A stretch of 64,000 bases of DNA from Alteromonadaceae bacterium M269 (GTDB lineage: Bacteria > Pseudomonadota > Gammaproteobacteria > Enterobacterales > Alteromonadaceae), in the NCBI GenBank assembly GCA_004353515.1, contig SMNZ01000003.1, positions 434,001-498,000 on the forward strand, read 5' to 3'. The position numbers were made by a program, and so were the translations under genes. Positions 43,553 through 52,095 of this stretch are shown here, in pieces; position 1 is the first letter of the stretch, and every line of letters starts with the position of its first letter. The notes under the pieces were generated by a model. The model searched no databases. It was not told the DNA's origin and worked only from the letters and a program-made list of their open reading frames with translations.

Positions 43553-44878
43553 ATGTCAGATACCCGATTAAAAGAACTGCTCGATGTAGTGCTGGATCAG
43601 GACTACGGCTTACTGCGCTACGTTAAAGAAATACCTTTGATGCCGGACGAAGCTAATATTCATGTTGTTGTGACTGAGTTTCAAGACCCAGTTATTGTGT
43701 CACCTAATACAACGAAACGCGCTACCTCCGCTATGAGTCGTCAAGCAGCAGGTGCAGCGTTAGACCGACTAACGGCTGCATGGTGTGCTGTAGGTGAGGG
43801 GATAGAACGCTATGCAGGTGCAATTTATGATCCAGACGATATTCGCTGGGCGAGTGCTGATGAACTGCTAGCGCAAGGTGAGAACCACGTTTCCCCGCAT
43901 GACTACATTCTTTTTAGTGATGAGCAATACGCTAGTGGTGAGTTACCCTTTCGTCGGCATGATGACTCTCAATCTATCGGTTGGGTTGAGTCATTGAGTT
44001 TAACTACGAAAGAAGACGTGTTGCTGCCAGCTTCTTTGACCTACTTTGCTTATACGAGACAAAGTGACGCTGAATACATTTCGAATATGTACAGCACAGG
44101 CTTAGCTTGCGGGCCGACGAGCGAATGGGCTATATGCTCTGGTTTGTATGAATCTATAGAAAGAGATGCGTACAGTCTTTATTGGGCTTCTAAGATTACT
44201 CCCCCACATATAGAAATCGAATCTGCGTTGAAGCATGCAGATGCAAAATTGAAAGCCTTATTAACACATCCGGGTGCTGATATTCATTTGTGCGATTTAA
44301 CCACTGAGTTTGGAGTTCCGGTGATATTGGCTATTACTCGGCATAAAGACAAGCCAGGTATCGCATTAGGGGCGTCATGTAATCTGAACCCTGCACTTGC
44401 GCTTCGCAAAGCGGTAATAGAGAGTTTTCATACATTTAACTGGTGTATCGAAATGCATCGTTGGCCGCAGTCTATCGAAGAAGAAGCTGTTAGCAGTTTC
44501 TCGGATAATGTTCGTTATTATTTGCAACCTGAAAATACGCATAAAGCGAGCTTTTTATGGGAATCGCCCGAAGTATCATCTTTATTTGATACGTATCCGC
44601 AGATTGGTCAACCAGAGACCGACCATGTCAAAGATGCGAAGGACTTAATTAATCGCTTAGCTGAGCATGGTCATCAATCTTACGTGATTGATTTAACACC
44701 TGATGACATTGCCAGCGTTGGTATGTTTGTGACACGTGTTATCACGCCTAGCTTACAGCCAATGTGGTGTGGCTATCGTCGAGCTCCACTGGACAGAAGG
44801 CGTTTCGAAGCTTTCCTTCGTCATAAGGGGGAAGAGCAGAACCGACCTATCAATACCGATATTCATCCATTTCCATGA
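43553..44878 (+). CDS. YcaO cyclodehydratase
   Basis: This 441-residue YcaO enzyme uses ATP to convert Ser/Cys/Thr residues in the precursor to azolines. ATP-binding Glu motifs are seen: GEGIERYAG (E82, E85), ESIERDAYS (E190, E193) and the LNPALALRKAVIESF region near 283-297. The C-terminus ends DIHPFP, close to the proline-rich end that orders the active site in many D proteins. It lies between the RRE/ThiF-like partner and the SagB-type dehydrogenase, the canonical TOMM trio. Substrate is inferred to be the three Ser/Cys-rich precursors. Confidence 0.92.
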   Translation: MSDTRLKELLDVVLDQDYGLLRYVKEIPLMPDEANIHVVVTEFQDPVIVSPNTTKRATSAMSRQAAGAALDRLTAAWCAVGEGIERYAGAIYDPDDIRWASADELLAQGENHVSPHDYILFSDEQYASGELPFRRHDDSQSIGWVESLSLTTKEDVLLPASLTYFAYTRQSDAEYISNMYSTGLACGPTSEWAICSGLYESIERDAYSLYWASKITPPHIEIESALKHADAKLKALLTHPGADIHLCDLTTEFGVPVILAITRHKDKPGIALGASCNLNPALALRKAVIESFHTFNWCIEMHRWPQSIEEEAVSSFSDNVRYYLQPENTHKASFLWESPEVSSLFDTYPQIGQPETDHVKDAKDLINRLAEHGHQSYVIDLTPDDIASVGMFVTRVITPSLQPMWCGYRRAPLDRRRFEAFLRHKGEEQNRPINTDIHPFP

Positions 44879-44936
44879 TGGGAATTTTAAGACATCTATC
44901 CCGACGTGATTTAGCAATTAATTAATGAGGCCAAGC

Positions 44937-45839
44937 ATGGAAATGAAAGAAAAAGAGTTATCTGATTACTTGAAGTTGGAAAACCCTCTCGGACATAAGA
45001 ATCAGTTCGAACGAGAAATGGTGGAGATATTCCACGAAAACAGTAAGCAATCACCCGCTACCTGTGCGCTCGTAGAAAGAGAAATTAATAGCCATCTCTA
45101 TGTTGAAGAGAAAATTCGTGAAGATGCGCGGAACTATAAAAGGTATTTCTATAACGATGCGCAGCCTTTACCTGAATCGGGAGATTTGACTCGTCCGTTG
45201 ACTGACTTATTTCAGAATCGTTGTTCAGAGCGTAACTTTGTCAAAGAGCCTTTAACTGATCAGCAGATATCTGACATCTTCTCGGGATTGCAGGTGACTA
45301 GGCGTGCTATTCCTCATTCGAATGTGAATGTTGATCTAGACTACCGAGCTTACCCTTCTGCGGGACGACTATATCCGGTCGAAACTTATGTATTGCGCCC
45401 GGAGCAAGGTTCTGAACAATGGCGTTGTTTCCACTATCAGGCGGATGATCATAGCCTGACGTTAGTCAATGATGATCTGACTGTGGAAGAAGTTTCGATG
45501 TGCCTAAGAGACAATGTAGGCATTGTTTCCAAAGCCGGTGCTATTGTTGTTTTTACGGCAATGTTCGAACGTGTTTTAGATAAATACGGCATCTTAGGTT
45601 ATCGCTTTCCTTTCATTGAAGCGGGCGGTATGGCACAGCACATCAGTCTAGCGGCGACCGACATTGAGCTAAGCTCGGTGATTTGGGGTGGCATGCTGGA
45701 CGATAGGTTGAACAAAATCCTGAATATTGATGGCTTTTCAGAGACTGCGATCCTAAGCATGTTTGTGGGTAAGAAAGATAAAACGAAAAATGATTTATCT
45801 CGCCCAACTTATGCCGCTAAGGAGAGCCCGAATGCTTAG
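44937..45839 (+). CDS. SagB-type FMN dehydrogenase (azoline to azole)
   Basis: This 300-residue nitroreductase-fold protein matches SagB/McbC-type dehydrogenases: RCSERNFVKEPLTDQQI near 90-106 binds FMN phosphate, and AYPSAGRLYPVETYV near 137-151 and FIEAGGMAQHISLAA near 224-238 are typical of the SagB branch. It would oxidise azolines to aromatic oxazoles and thiazoles. ATG 44937 is chosen because GAGG sits 6-7 bases upstream; an upstream ATG at 44925 would overlap that site. The next gene overlaps its end by 8 bases, so translation is coupled. Confidence 0.9.
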   Translation: MEMKEKELSDYLKLENPLGHKNQFEREMVEIFHENSKQSPATCALVEREINSHLYVEEKIREDARNYKRYFYNDAQPLPESGDLTRPLTDLFQNRCSERNFVKEPLTDQQISDIFSGLQVTRRAIPHSNVNVDLDYRAYPSAGRLYPVETYVLRPEQGSEQWRCFHYQADDHSLTLVNDDLTVEEVSMCLRDNVGIVSKAGAIVVFTAMFERVLDKYGILGYRFPFIEAGGMAQHISLAATDIELSSVIWGGMLDDRLNKILNIDGFSETAILSMFVGKKDKTKNDLSRPTYAAKESPNA

Positions 45840-47226
45840 CGATAACAACCTTGATACTGCTCGGGTTCCTGCCGAAGCGCTAAAAGCGCTTTGTCTAGAA
45901 GCCGCAGACAAGAAAACAGGACGGCTAATTACCTTAGCTGAGCAACTAGCCAATATGGGGCTAAGTGGGCCTTTTCTCGACTTCGCTTTCGATGTTGCCA
46001 CCGGAACCCGACAAGTTGATAAGGTTGCTGAAGGTATTTACGTATTGGATGGTAAGTCCATCGATACTGAAGCATGCGACACCTTGGTTAAAGCGAATCA
46101 TTTTGTGTCTGAGAGCTTAAATGTTCCTCATACCGTGTTGGTGATTGATCTCTGTTTGGCAGGAGCGCCGACACATGCTTTGACTGGGTTGAATGGGTTC
46201 GGCGTGATTACTGCCGATGAAAATACATTGAAGCACTTTCCGCTGATGGTACATGAGGTGACTCACTGCGCTTTGATGTCTCGCCTTTTGTTTCTCGATG
46301 AGGGTTTAGCGACCTTTATGCAAAATAAAGCGCAGGCTGATAGAGAAACAATTGAAAGCTTGCTGACTCCGTTCACGTCTATAGACAGACCCAGCTTAGC
46401 TTCTTTAATAGAAACTGATTGGAGTGCTGACCCTTGTTTTGAGCAGATTGTATCCGGGCGACAAGAGCTTAATGAAACAGGACCAATACACCTACTCGGA
46501 GCATTTTTGGTTGAAAAAATGGTGGAAAATACATCCTTAGCTGAGGTCGCGAGTCGCTTTTCTACACTCAAGTCGCTAGCTCGGGAAGGGCGCTCAGCGG
46601 CTGTGTTTCAAGAACAGTTTAACCTAGACTTATGGCAGTTAGACAAATCCATCACTGAATCTAATGCGAATTTGTCAACGCCTGAAGAGATGGCTGAAAC
46701 AGCGAGTCGAATACTCGCCGAAAATGAAGTTACATTAGCAAGCCAGCATTTGCCGTCCTATCGCTTGGCAGCTATGCAGTACCCGGAAGGTGCACTGAAT
46801 TTAGCCAAGCTGCTAATCGTGATGAATATCAAAGCGGAATTTGAGGTGAGTGGTTACGTCTATCGCTCAGAATTCTATAGTGCTATCGAGCGCGCTCGAG
46901 CATCCGCAATTGACGGTGAGTTGATGGACTTTATTGATGCTCACAAACCGCTGATGAAGTTCTTAGGTTTGTCGGGAAATGTCATAGAGAAACGTTCAGT
47001 TGGGGCAAAAGTTTTTGAAGCATTGCACCAGTTGCTTGTTCGTTATCCTAATAACCCCGAAGTAGTTATTGCCGCAGCTAAAGGGCAAAAGCACTCGCCT
47101 TATCCGTTTTTGGACAAAGATGTATGGCTACACAAGCTTGCTCAATGCGCTGTTAACGAAAACTTTGGTGGTGCTGTCGAGTCTATCCTCAGCCATGAGT
47201 ACTTTCAGAGTGGAGCATCGGCATAA
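45832..47226 (+). CDS. Unrecognised HEXXH metallopeptidase-like protein in the RiPP operon
   Basis: This 464-residue protein matches no family I can name. Residues 141-145 are HEVTH, followed after 11 residues by Glu157 in LDEGLATF. This HEXXH ... DEGLA layout is that of zinc gluzincin-like peptidases (compare DUF2268-type). No signal peptide is seen, so it should be cytoplasmic. The C-terminal ~300 residues are mainly helical. It overlaps the SagB-type gene by 8 bases and precedes the Rieske gene. Leader cleavage of the RiPP is the most likely job, because no other protease is in the operon; a role unlinked to peptide processing is possible. Confidence 0.65.
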   Translation: MLSDNNLDTARVPAEALKALCLEAADKKTGRLITLAEQLANMGLSGPFLDFAFDVATGTRQVDKVAEGIYVLDGKSIDTEACDTLVKANHFVSESLNVPHTVLVIDLCLAGAPTHALTGLNGFGVITADENTLKHFPLMVHEVTHCALMSRLLFLDEGLATFMQNKAQADRETIESLLTPFTSIDRPSLASLIETDWSADPCFEQIVSGRQELNETGPIHLLGAFLVEKMVENTSLAEVASRFSTLKSLAREGRSAAVFQEQFNLDLWQLDKSITESNANLSTPEEMAETASRILAENEVTLASQHLPSYRLAAMQYPEGALNLAKLLIVMNIKAEFEVSGYVYRSEFYSAIERARASAIDGELMDFIDAHKPLMKFLGLSGNVIEKRSVGAKVFEALHQLLVRYPNNPEVVIAAAKGQKHSPYPFLDKDVWLHKLAQCAVNENFGGAVESILSHEYFQSGASA

Positions 47227-47253
47227 TGATATTCTTTATATTGGAAACTTCCG

Positions 47254-48477
47254 ATGAATAACCTTGGCTTCCAGCACGATGATGAGGCAAAGAAAGTCTC
47301 TTCGCTTGTCGGTTCTAGTTATACCAGCGATGCTATTTTCCAGTTAGAGAAGCAAACGCTTTTGCGTTACCTACCTCACTTCGTTTGCACTGCCAATAAA
47401 GTGGCTGAACCTGGACAGTATGCTGTTTGTGACTCAGGTACAGAAAGCGTCATCGTCGCTTGTGATGAAGATAACCAGCTCAATGCGTTTGCCAATGTTT
47501 GTCGGCATAGAGGTACGCGTTTAATCGATACCTCAACTCTAGATGGAAATGCAGGTACCGAACCCAAAAGGTTGAAGTGCTTTACCTGTCCGTATCATGC
47601 TTGGCGCTATGATCTGAAAGGCAAGCTCATTAGTGCTCGTCAGGAAGAGCAGGGGAATCCTGCTATGCAGAATATGCGCTTGAGAGCGCTCAGTGCTCAG
47701 GAATCAGCTGGTTTAGTTTTCTATCACGGTAATCCGGTACATTACCCACAAATAGAGCAGCTAGAGCAAATATTGGGTTCGTTAGCATTGGAAAATACTG
47801 TTGTTGGCGCGCGTAAAACCTATCCGGTGAAAGCAAATTGGAAGCTTTGGGTTGAGAACTTTTTAGAGTGCTGGCACTGCGCACCAAACCATCCAGAGTT
47901 GAGTTCGGTTAAACGCTTTATTTCTCAATTTGAAGCTAATGACCTTCCACACTATATGCAAGATGATAAATCGTGGCGGGAGCATGCTATTTCGACGGGG
48001 TGGACACCTCCTGTCGACAACGAATTCAGTTCAACGCCGCAGTTTTTTAACTTCAATGTGTCCATGCCATTAGCCGAAGGTAAAAAGAGTGCAACTAAGA
48101 CTGGTGAGCGCTTAGGGCCTGCACTTGGAGGCAATGAAGGGTTGCAGGGCGGTGCTTTATTTGGTGCGTTGGGACCACAGTTATTTTATATGGCTTATGT
48201 GGATTATCTGGTTTTGTTTTCAGTTAAACCGCACACCGTTGGCGAAACCTTTGTCGATATATTTTGGATGGTAACTCCGGAGTTTTCTGGTAATAAAGAA
48301 GACTTAATGTGGCTATGGGATACCACGGTACAACAAGATATCTTCTTGGTTGAGCAGACTCATTTAGGCGTTAGCTCGATGCATTATATGCCTGGCCCAT
48401 TCTGTGCTGATGAATATCGTACAGAAGCTTTTACCGCTTGGTGGAATGATTGGAAACAGGCAAATGTCGATGTATAG
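47254..48477 (+). CDS. Rieske [2Fe-2S] oxygenase, alpha subunit type
   Basis: This 407-residue ring-hydroxylating-type oxygenase has a Rieske centre (Cys83-x-His85 in VCRHRGTRLID, Cys112-xx-His115 in TCPYHAWRYD) and a mononuclear iron site (ENFLECWHCAPNHPEL, His208 and His213). The CWHC..NHPELS form is closest to the choline/carnitine monooxygenase branch. It needs a reductase partner, which is not in the operon. Placed between a probable leader peptidase and the exporter of a RiPP operon, it is likely to oxidise the peptide, for example by hydroxylation or demethylation. Such an enzyme in an azole-peptide cluster is unusual. The next gene overlaps its end. Confidence 0.85.
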   Translation: MNNLGFQHDDEAKKVSSLVGSSYTSDAIFQLEKQTLLRYLPHFVCTANKVAEPGQYAVCDSGTESVIVACDEDNQLNAFANVCRHRGTRLIDTSTLDGNAGTEPKRLKCFTCPYHAWRYDLKGKLISARQEEQGNPAMQNMRLRALSAQESAGLVFYHGNPVHYPQIEQLEQILGSLALENTVVGARKTYPVKANWKLWVENFLECWHCAPNHPELSSVKRFISQFEANDLPHYMQDDKSWREHAISTGWTPPVDNEFSSTPQFFNFNVSMPLAEGKKSATKTGERLGPALGGNEGLQGGALFGALGPQLFYMAYVDYLVLFSVKPHTVGETFVDIFWMVTPEFSGNKEDLMWLWDTTVQQDIFLVEQTHLGVSSMHYMPGPFCADEYRTEAFTAWWNDWKQANVDV

Positions 48478-49750
48478 AGATCAAGCCGTTCCAAAAGGTG
48501 GGAAGAACGCTTTAGCGTTTGTGTTGTTTACGGCTTTTCTCAATATGCTGTGTTTTAGCATTATCATTCCCGTAAAACCGCAATTGTTGATGACAGTCCT
48601 CGATAGCGATCTTACCGTAGCCGCGGAATGGTCGAGTTTGTTGCTGTTCGGTTTTGCCGTTGCTCAGTTTTTCTTTGTGCCTATCTGGACAAGTTTGGCT
48701 GATAGATTCGGAAGAAGGCCCATTATCTTGATTGCCCTACTGGCGACAACCATAGACTTTATTATCATGGGATTCGCACAGCACATTGGGGTGCTATTTG
48801 CAGCGCGCATTTTCTCCGGTGTCTTTGTTGCAACGGTCGCTGTTCTCAATACTTATGTTGCTGATGTATCGCCGCATCACAAAAAAGCTGCCAACTTCGG
48901 CTTGATTGGCGCAGCCATCGGAGCAGGAATGATGCTCGGCCCTTCCATTGGTGGTTTAGTTGGCGATGAGTTCGGCATTAGGGCTCCCTTTTTCTTGGCT
49001 GCCATATTGGCAGGGCTTAACTTTATTTGGGGAGCGGTTGTTCTTCCTGAAACATTGTCTAAAAATGAAAGCCGACCATTTTATCTTGGCCAAGCAAACC
49101 CTATTGGTTTGTTGTTCCGATTGAAGCAATACACTGGCAGCCTGGCGTTTTTTGTTGTCGTTTTCTTATTGCAACTCGCCTTCTTTGTTTTCCCTGCAAC
49201 TTGGTCTTTTTATGCCTTGGAGAAGTTTGGCTGGAGCCTTTCGCAAATAGGTGGCTCTTTATTTATTGTAGGGCTGACAAATGTTTTGGTGCAGGGATTT
49301 GGTACCAAGATTATTGTGGCAAAAATAGGCGAACTTTCGGCCATTACATTAGGCATGGTGATTACCTTGTTGTCATTTATTGCTTATGCATTTGCGAGCG
49401 AAGCGTGGATGGTGATCGCGACTATTTTAGTGGGCTCACTTGGCGGCGTAATACTTCCTTCGTTGCAAGGACTTATGTCTAAACGTTTGCCTATGAATGC
49501 TCAGGGTATGTTGCACGGTTCGCTGTCTATACTGATGAGTATTGCGATGGTGATAGCACCGCCCGCCATGATGCAGCTCTTTTCTATTTACTCTTCATCC
49601 ACTTCAAGTGTCTATTTCCCTGGGGCTGCCTTTGTACTTGCAGGCGTATTAGTTGCTTTGGCATTTATTCCGCTTGCTATAGGTGTGAGGCAGCCAACCT
49701 CCAATACACTGAGATCGGGTGACAGCTATTCGATGACGGAAAACGTATGA
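48464..49750 (+). CDS. MFS drug-type exporter, likely RiPP export
   Basis: This 428-residue transporter of the major facilitator family (DHA1, TetA-like) has about 12 membrane segments. Motif A is SLADRFGRRPIIL near 72-84, and GAAIGAGMMLGPSIGG near 148-163 is motif C of drug exporters. A start at 48464 or 48470 is supported by AGGC upstream; both lie inside the end of the Rieske gene, so translation is coupled. It probably exports the finished azole peptide and may give self-protection. Its TGA overlaps a further small ORF (ATGA). Confidence 0.88.
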   Translation: MSMYRDQAVPKGGKNALAFVLFTAFLNMLCFSIIIPVKPQLLMTVLDSDLTVAAEWSSLLLFGFAVAQFFFVPIWTSLADRFGRRPIILIALLATTIDFIIMGFAQHIGVLFAARIFSGVFVATVAVLNTYVADVSPHHKKAANFGLIGAAIGAGMMLGPSIGGLVGDEFGIRAPFFLAAILAGLNFIWGAVVLPETLSKNESRPFYLGQANPIGLLFRLKQYTGSLAFFVVVFLLQLAFFVFPATWSFYALEKFGWSLSQIGGSLFIVGLTNVLVQGFGTKIIVAKIGELSAITLGMVITLLSFIAYAFASEAWMVIATILVGSLGGVILPSLQGLMSKRLPMNAQGMLHGSLSILMSIAMVIAPPAMMQLFSIYSSSTSSVYFPGAAFVLAGVLVALAFIPLAIGVRQPTSNTLRSGDSYSMTENV

Positions 49751-49893
49751 AACAAATTAAAAAGCTGTTTCTTCCTTTTGAAACACCTGCACCCAAACAG
49801 TTGACCGACTTATATCAAACGCAGAGTGATTATTTGATTAATCGCGTTTCAGGAAAGGCCGCTCGCCAACCAAACCAAAATGCACGATGGTAA
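49747..49893 (+). CDS. Small 48-residue ORF coupled to the exporter gene
   Basis: An ATG overlaps the exporter stop (ATGA, 49747-49750) and opens a 48-residue frame: MKQIKKLFLPFETPAPKQLT, then DLYQTQSDYLINRV and a tail. The tail (from about residue 28) overlaps the 3' end of the convergent DUF3179 gene. It looks natural up to about residue 34. It may be a short real product, or the surviving start of a longer gene cut off when the neighbouring DUF3179 gene came to lie here. Not recognised. Confidence 0.4.
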   Translation: MKQIKKLFLPFETPAPKQLTDLYQTQSDYLINRVSGKAARQPNQNARW

Positions 49894-51218
49894 GGAAGGC
49901 GTTCGAGCCGTTCTTGCCTATCCAGACGTGTGAGGTTTTGCTCAGACAATAGCCACTGATTTCCATCCGCATCTGTAGCAGTCATATCCTGATCGTAAGA
50001 CACAAATTGAATGTTCTTAGGATCATAAACACGATTTGCACCAGTTTTATCAGTCAAAATCAGTATCTTTTGACGACCAACCCGTGTTTTATAAAGAGGA
50101 TGGTTATTAAGAAAATCCGTATCAATCGCTAGTTGATCTTTAGGAGCAGCGGCGAAGCGCAATGCGAGAATCTCTTGTTTGTTATTGAGCCTGTCATCCT
50201 TGAACGGGGTGTTAAACATCATTTCATCTGTTGAGAAATAATCCTGGTAGGCCACACCTTCATCATAGTCCCGATTATGTCCTGTTTTTAGCGACAGTAC
50301 GGTAGTCTTAGGGTGTCGACGTTTCCATTCTCCCCAAGTTGTCGTTACTACACTGAGATGTTCTAACGCTATGCCCCGATTGATAAGCGGCCCAACAACG
50401 GGTTTACCTGTTAGTGTGTTCCAGAGTGATTGGGTAGCTTTGTCGTACATGAGCTTATTTGAGCGATATAAAAATCCGCTTGTACCTAAGCTATAATTGG
50501 TGCCTTTGAACTTGGTTTTATACGGAATAACAGTTCCACATAGTGTGCAGTAAACACCTGCGATATCGACACCTCCAACCTTATCAACAAACATTTCATG
50601 CCAGGCGAGAATGCGTTTTGGGTAGGCTCGTGCATCACCGTTAATTTCGATACCAAAGACGACATTGTTGTCATCTAAATAATCGGCTTCTGCCGCTTCA
50701 ATCATTTTAGGTTTGCGTAGTGGTGGAATGCCATCTTGAGCAACACCTCCCCAGCGTATTTCATCTAACCGGATAAGTGCCTGATGTTGTCTACCTTGAA
50801 AGTAGCGTTCGAACCTTGGATCGATATTTTGATAAAGCGTTGCTTTGTACTGAGCGTAATCGGAAGAGATATTTTGTGGTTTATTCCATAACCAAAAGAA
50901 CCATTCGCTCACATCACGACCAAAGTTCTGGCCGGTATTTTTTTCCATGATTGCGACAATTTTCTCTGCTGTGGCGTAATCTCGACTGAGACTAATAAAT
51001 TCCAGTGCTTGTGGAATGTAGCTGTTGTCCCAGTGGCTCTCAATGTCATTAATTGCAAGTAAAGTGTCTCGCCTGCTTGTCGATTCAAACAGGGTTTCAA
51101 AAGCGGCGAAGAGATCAGATGTATCTTTTGAGGCTTGCTCCTCTTGTGCTTGCAAAGGGAGCTGCGCAATAAGCAACAAGAGGGAAACGAAAAGCAAGGA
51201 AAACCGTGTTAAGTGCAT
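49830..51218 (-). CDS. DUF3179 domain protein, secreted
   Basis: This 462-residue protein has a signal peptide (MHLTRFSLLFVSLLLLIAQL, ending QAQ). The body matches DUF3179: NGDARAYPKRILAWHEMFVD near 198-217, GVYCTLCGTVIPYKT near 228-242 with a conserved Cys pair, and SGFLYRSNKLMYD near 258. Family members are periplasmic proteins of unknown activity. The N-terminal ~150 residues form a helical extension. It is convergent with the RiPP operon and marks its right end; the overlap with the small ORF at 49747 is noted there. Confidence 0.85.
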   Translation of the reverse strand: MHLTRFSLLFVSLLLLIAQLPLQAQEEQASKDTSDLFAAFETLFESTSRRDTLLAINDIESHWDNSYIPQALEFISLSRDYATAEKIVAIMEKNTGQNFGRDVSEWFFWLWNKPQNISSDYAQYKATLYQNIDPRFERYFQGRQHQALIRLDEIRWGGVAQDGIPPLRKPKMIEAAEADYLDDNNVVFGIEINGDARAYPKRILAWHEMFVDKVGGVDIAGVYCTLCGTVIPYKTKFKGTNYSLGTSGFLYRSNKLMYDKATQSLWNTLTGKPVVGPLINRGIALEHLSVVTTTWGEWKRRHPKTTVLSLKTGHNRDYDEGVAYQDYFSTDEMMFNTPFKDDRLNNKQEILALRFAAAPKDQLAIDTDFLNNHPLYKTRVGRQKILILTDKTGANRVYDPKNIQFVSYDQDMTATDADGNQWLLSEQNLTRLDRQERLERLPYHRAFWFGWRAAFPETRLIK

Positions 51219-51307
51219 AAGATCTTAATTTTTTGCTGGCATTATTCTTATAGAACAAGGTGGCTAATCTGTTATTGCACCTGACACAGAAATGTGAAGT
51301 TTTAACG

Positions 51308-52015
51308 TTACAAGTTGAGGTGTTTTTCTATCGTTAGAGTATGGGCTTTGCCTTCTAGTGTTTCATAGAAGCAATGGTAACTCATATCCTTTTTGATGCT
51401 CGGTGATAAGTCTTTCAATAGCGTGAGAGTCATCTTGTTAGTTGTTGAACAAAGGTCTGTGATTTCTGCATCCAAGAAATCAAAATATTGCCCAACTTCG
51501 TCATAAAGTGCTTTAAATAAGCTTTCTTTGGCGGAGAAAGCGAGCGTGCATGATTCAGAAAATATTGTGCTGTAACGCTCTAGGACCAATCTTTCTTTTT
51601 CAGTAACGATGTTTTTGGCGATATCGTTCGCTGTCTTTTCGTTTAACAAATTTTCGGTGTCTAGGCCTAACGCACTGCAATGCTCTTTTTTAGTGACGAC
51701 ACAACATGCGAGATCATTCGTATGAGTAATAGAGCCTCTAATATCTGAAGGCCACAGTGGTTGCCTGTTTTCACCTATGTTGACGGTAAAACCGGTTATA
51801 CCCACTTGTTCTAAAGCGAGTTTAGCTGCATAACGGCCAGCCAAGAATTCGGCCTTTCTTTTATTAACCGCATTTTGCAAAGACTCCGGAAAATCGATGT
51901 TAAATTCCTCAAAGAGTTCTTGACGGTATTCCTGGAGATCAAACTTTACTGCAATAGAATTCAATCCGCCCCTCTGATACAAAGTTGGGGGTTCTACTTG
52001 TTTGATAAATGCCAT
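51308..52015 (-). CDS. 4'-phosphopantetheinyl transferase
   Basis: This 235-residue protein resembles the EntD/Sfp type: the conserved LAGRYAAKLALEQVG segment, SITHTNDLACCVV near 93-105, ALGLDTENL near 114-122 (Mg-binding Asp and Glu) and LAFSAKESLFKALYDE near 158-173 (KEs..K). It transfers 4'-phosphopantetheine from CoA to carrier proteins. No carrier protein, NRPS or PKS is in the window, so its partner lies elsewhere. A role in the neighbouring RiPP pathway is not expected, since no carrier domain is seen. Confidence 0.88.
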   Translation of the reverse strand: MAFIKQVEPPTLYQRGGLNSIAVKFDLQEYRQELFEEFNIDFPESLQNAVNKRKAEFLAGRYAAKLALEQVGITGFTVNIGENRQPLWPSDIRGSITHTNDLACCVVTKKEHCSALGLDTENLLNEKTANDIAKNIVTEKERLVLERYSTIFSESCTLAFSAKESLFKALYDEVGQYFDFLDAEITDLCSTTNKMTLTLLKDLSPSIKKDMSYHCFYETLEGKAHTLTIEKHLNL

Positions 52016-52095
52016 GTTAATCGTGCTGACCTGTATGAATGTTTTTTAGGGGCACATACTAATGTTGTTTTTAAAAAGTGAGAAGTTAAATTGCC

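Noticed and set aside
51308-52015. Phosphopantetheinyl transferase as evidence of an NRPS/PKS cluster.
   Set aside because: No adenylation, condensation, ketosynthase or carrier domain is found anywhere in the window.
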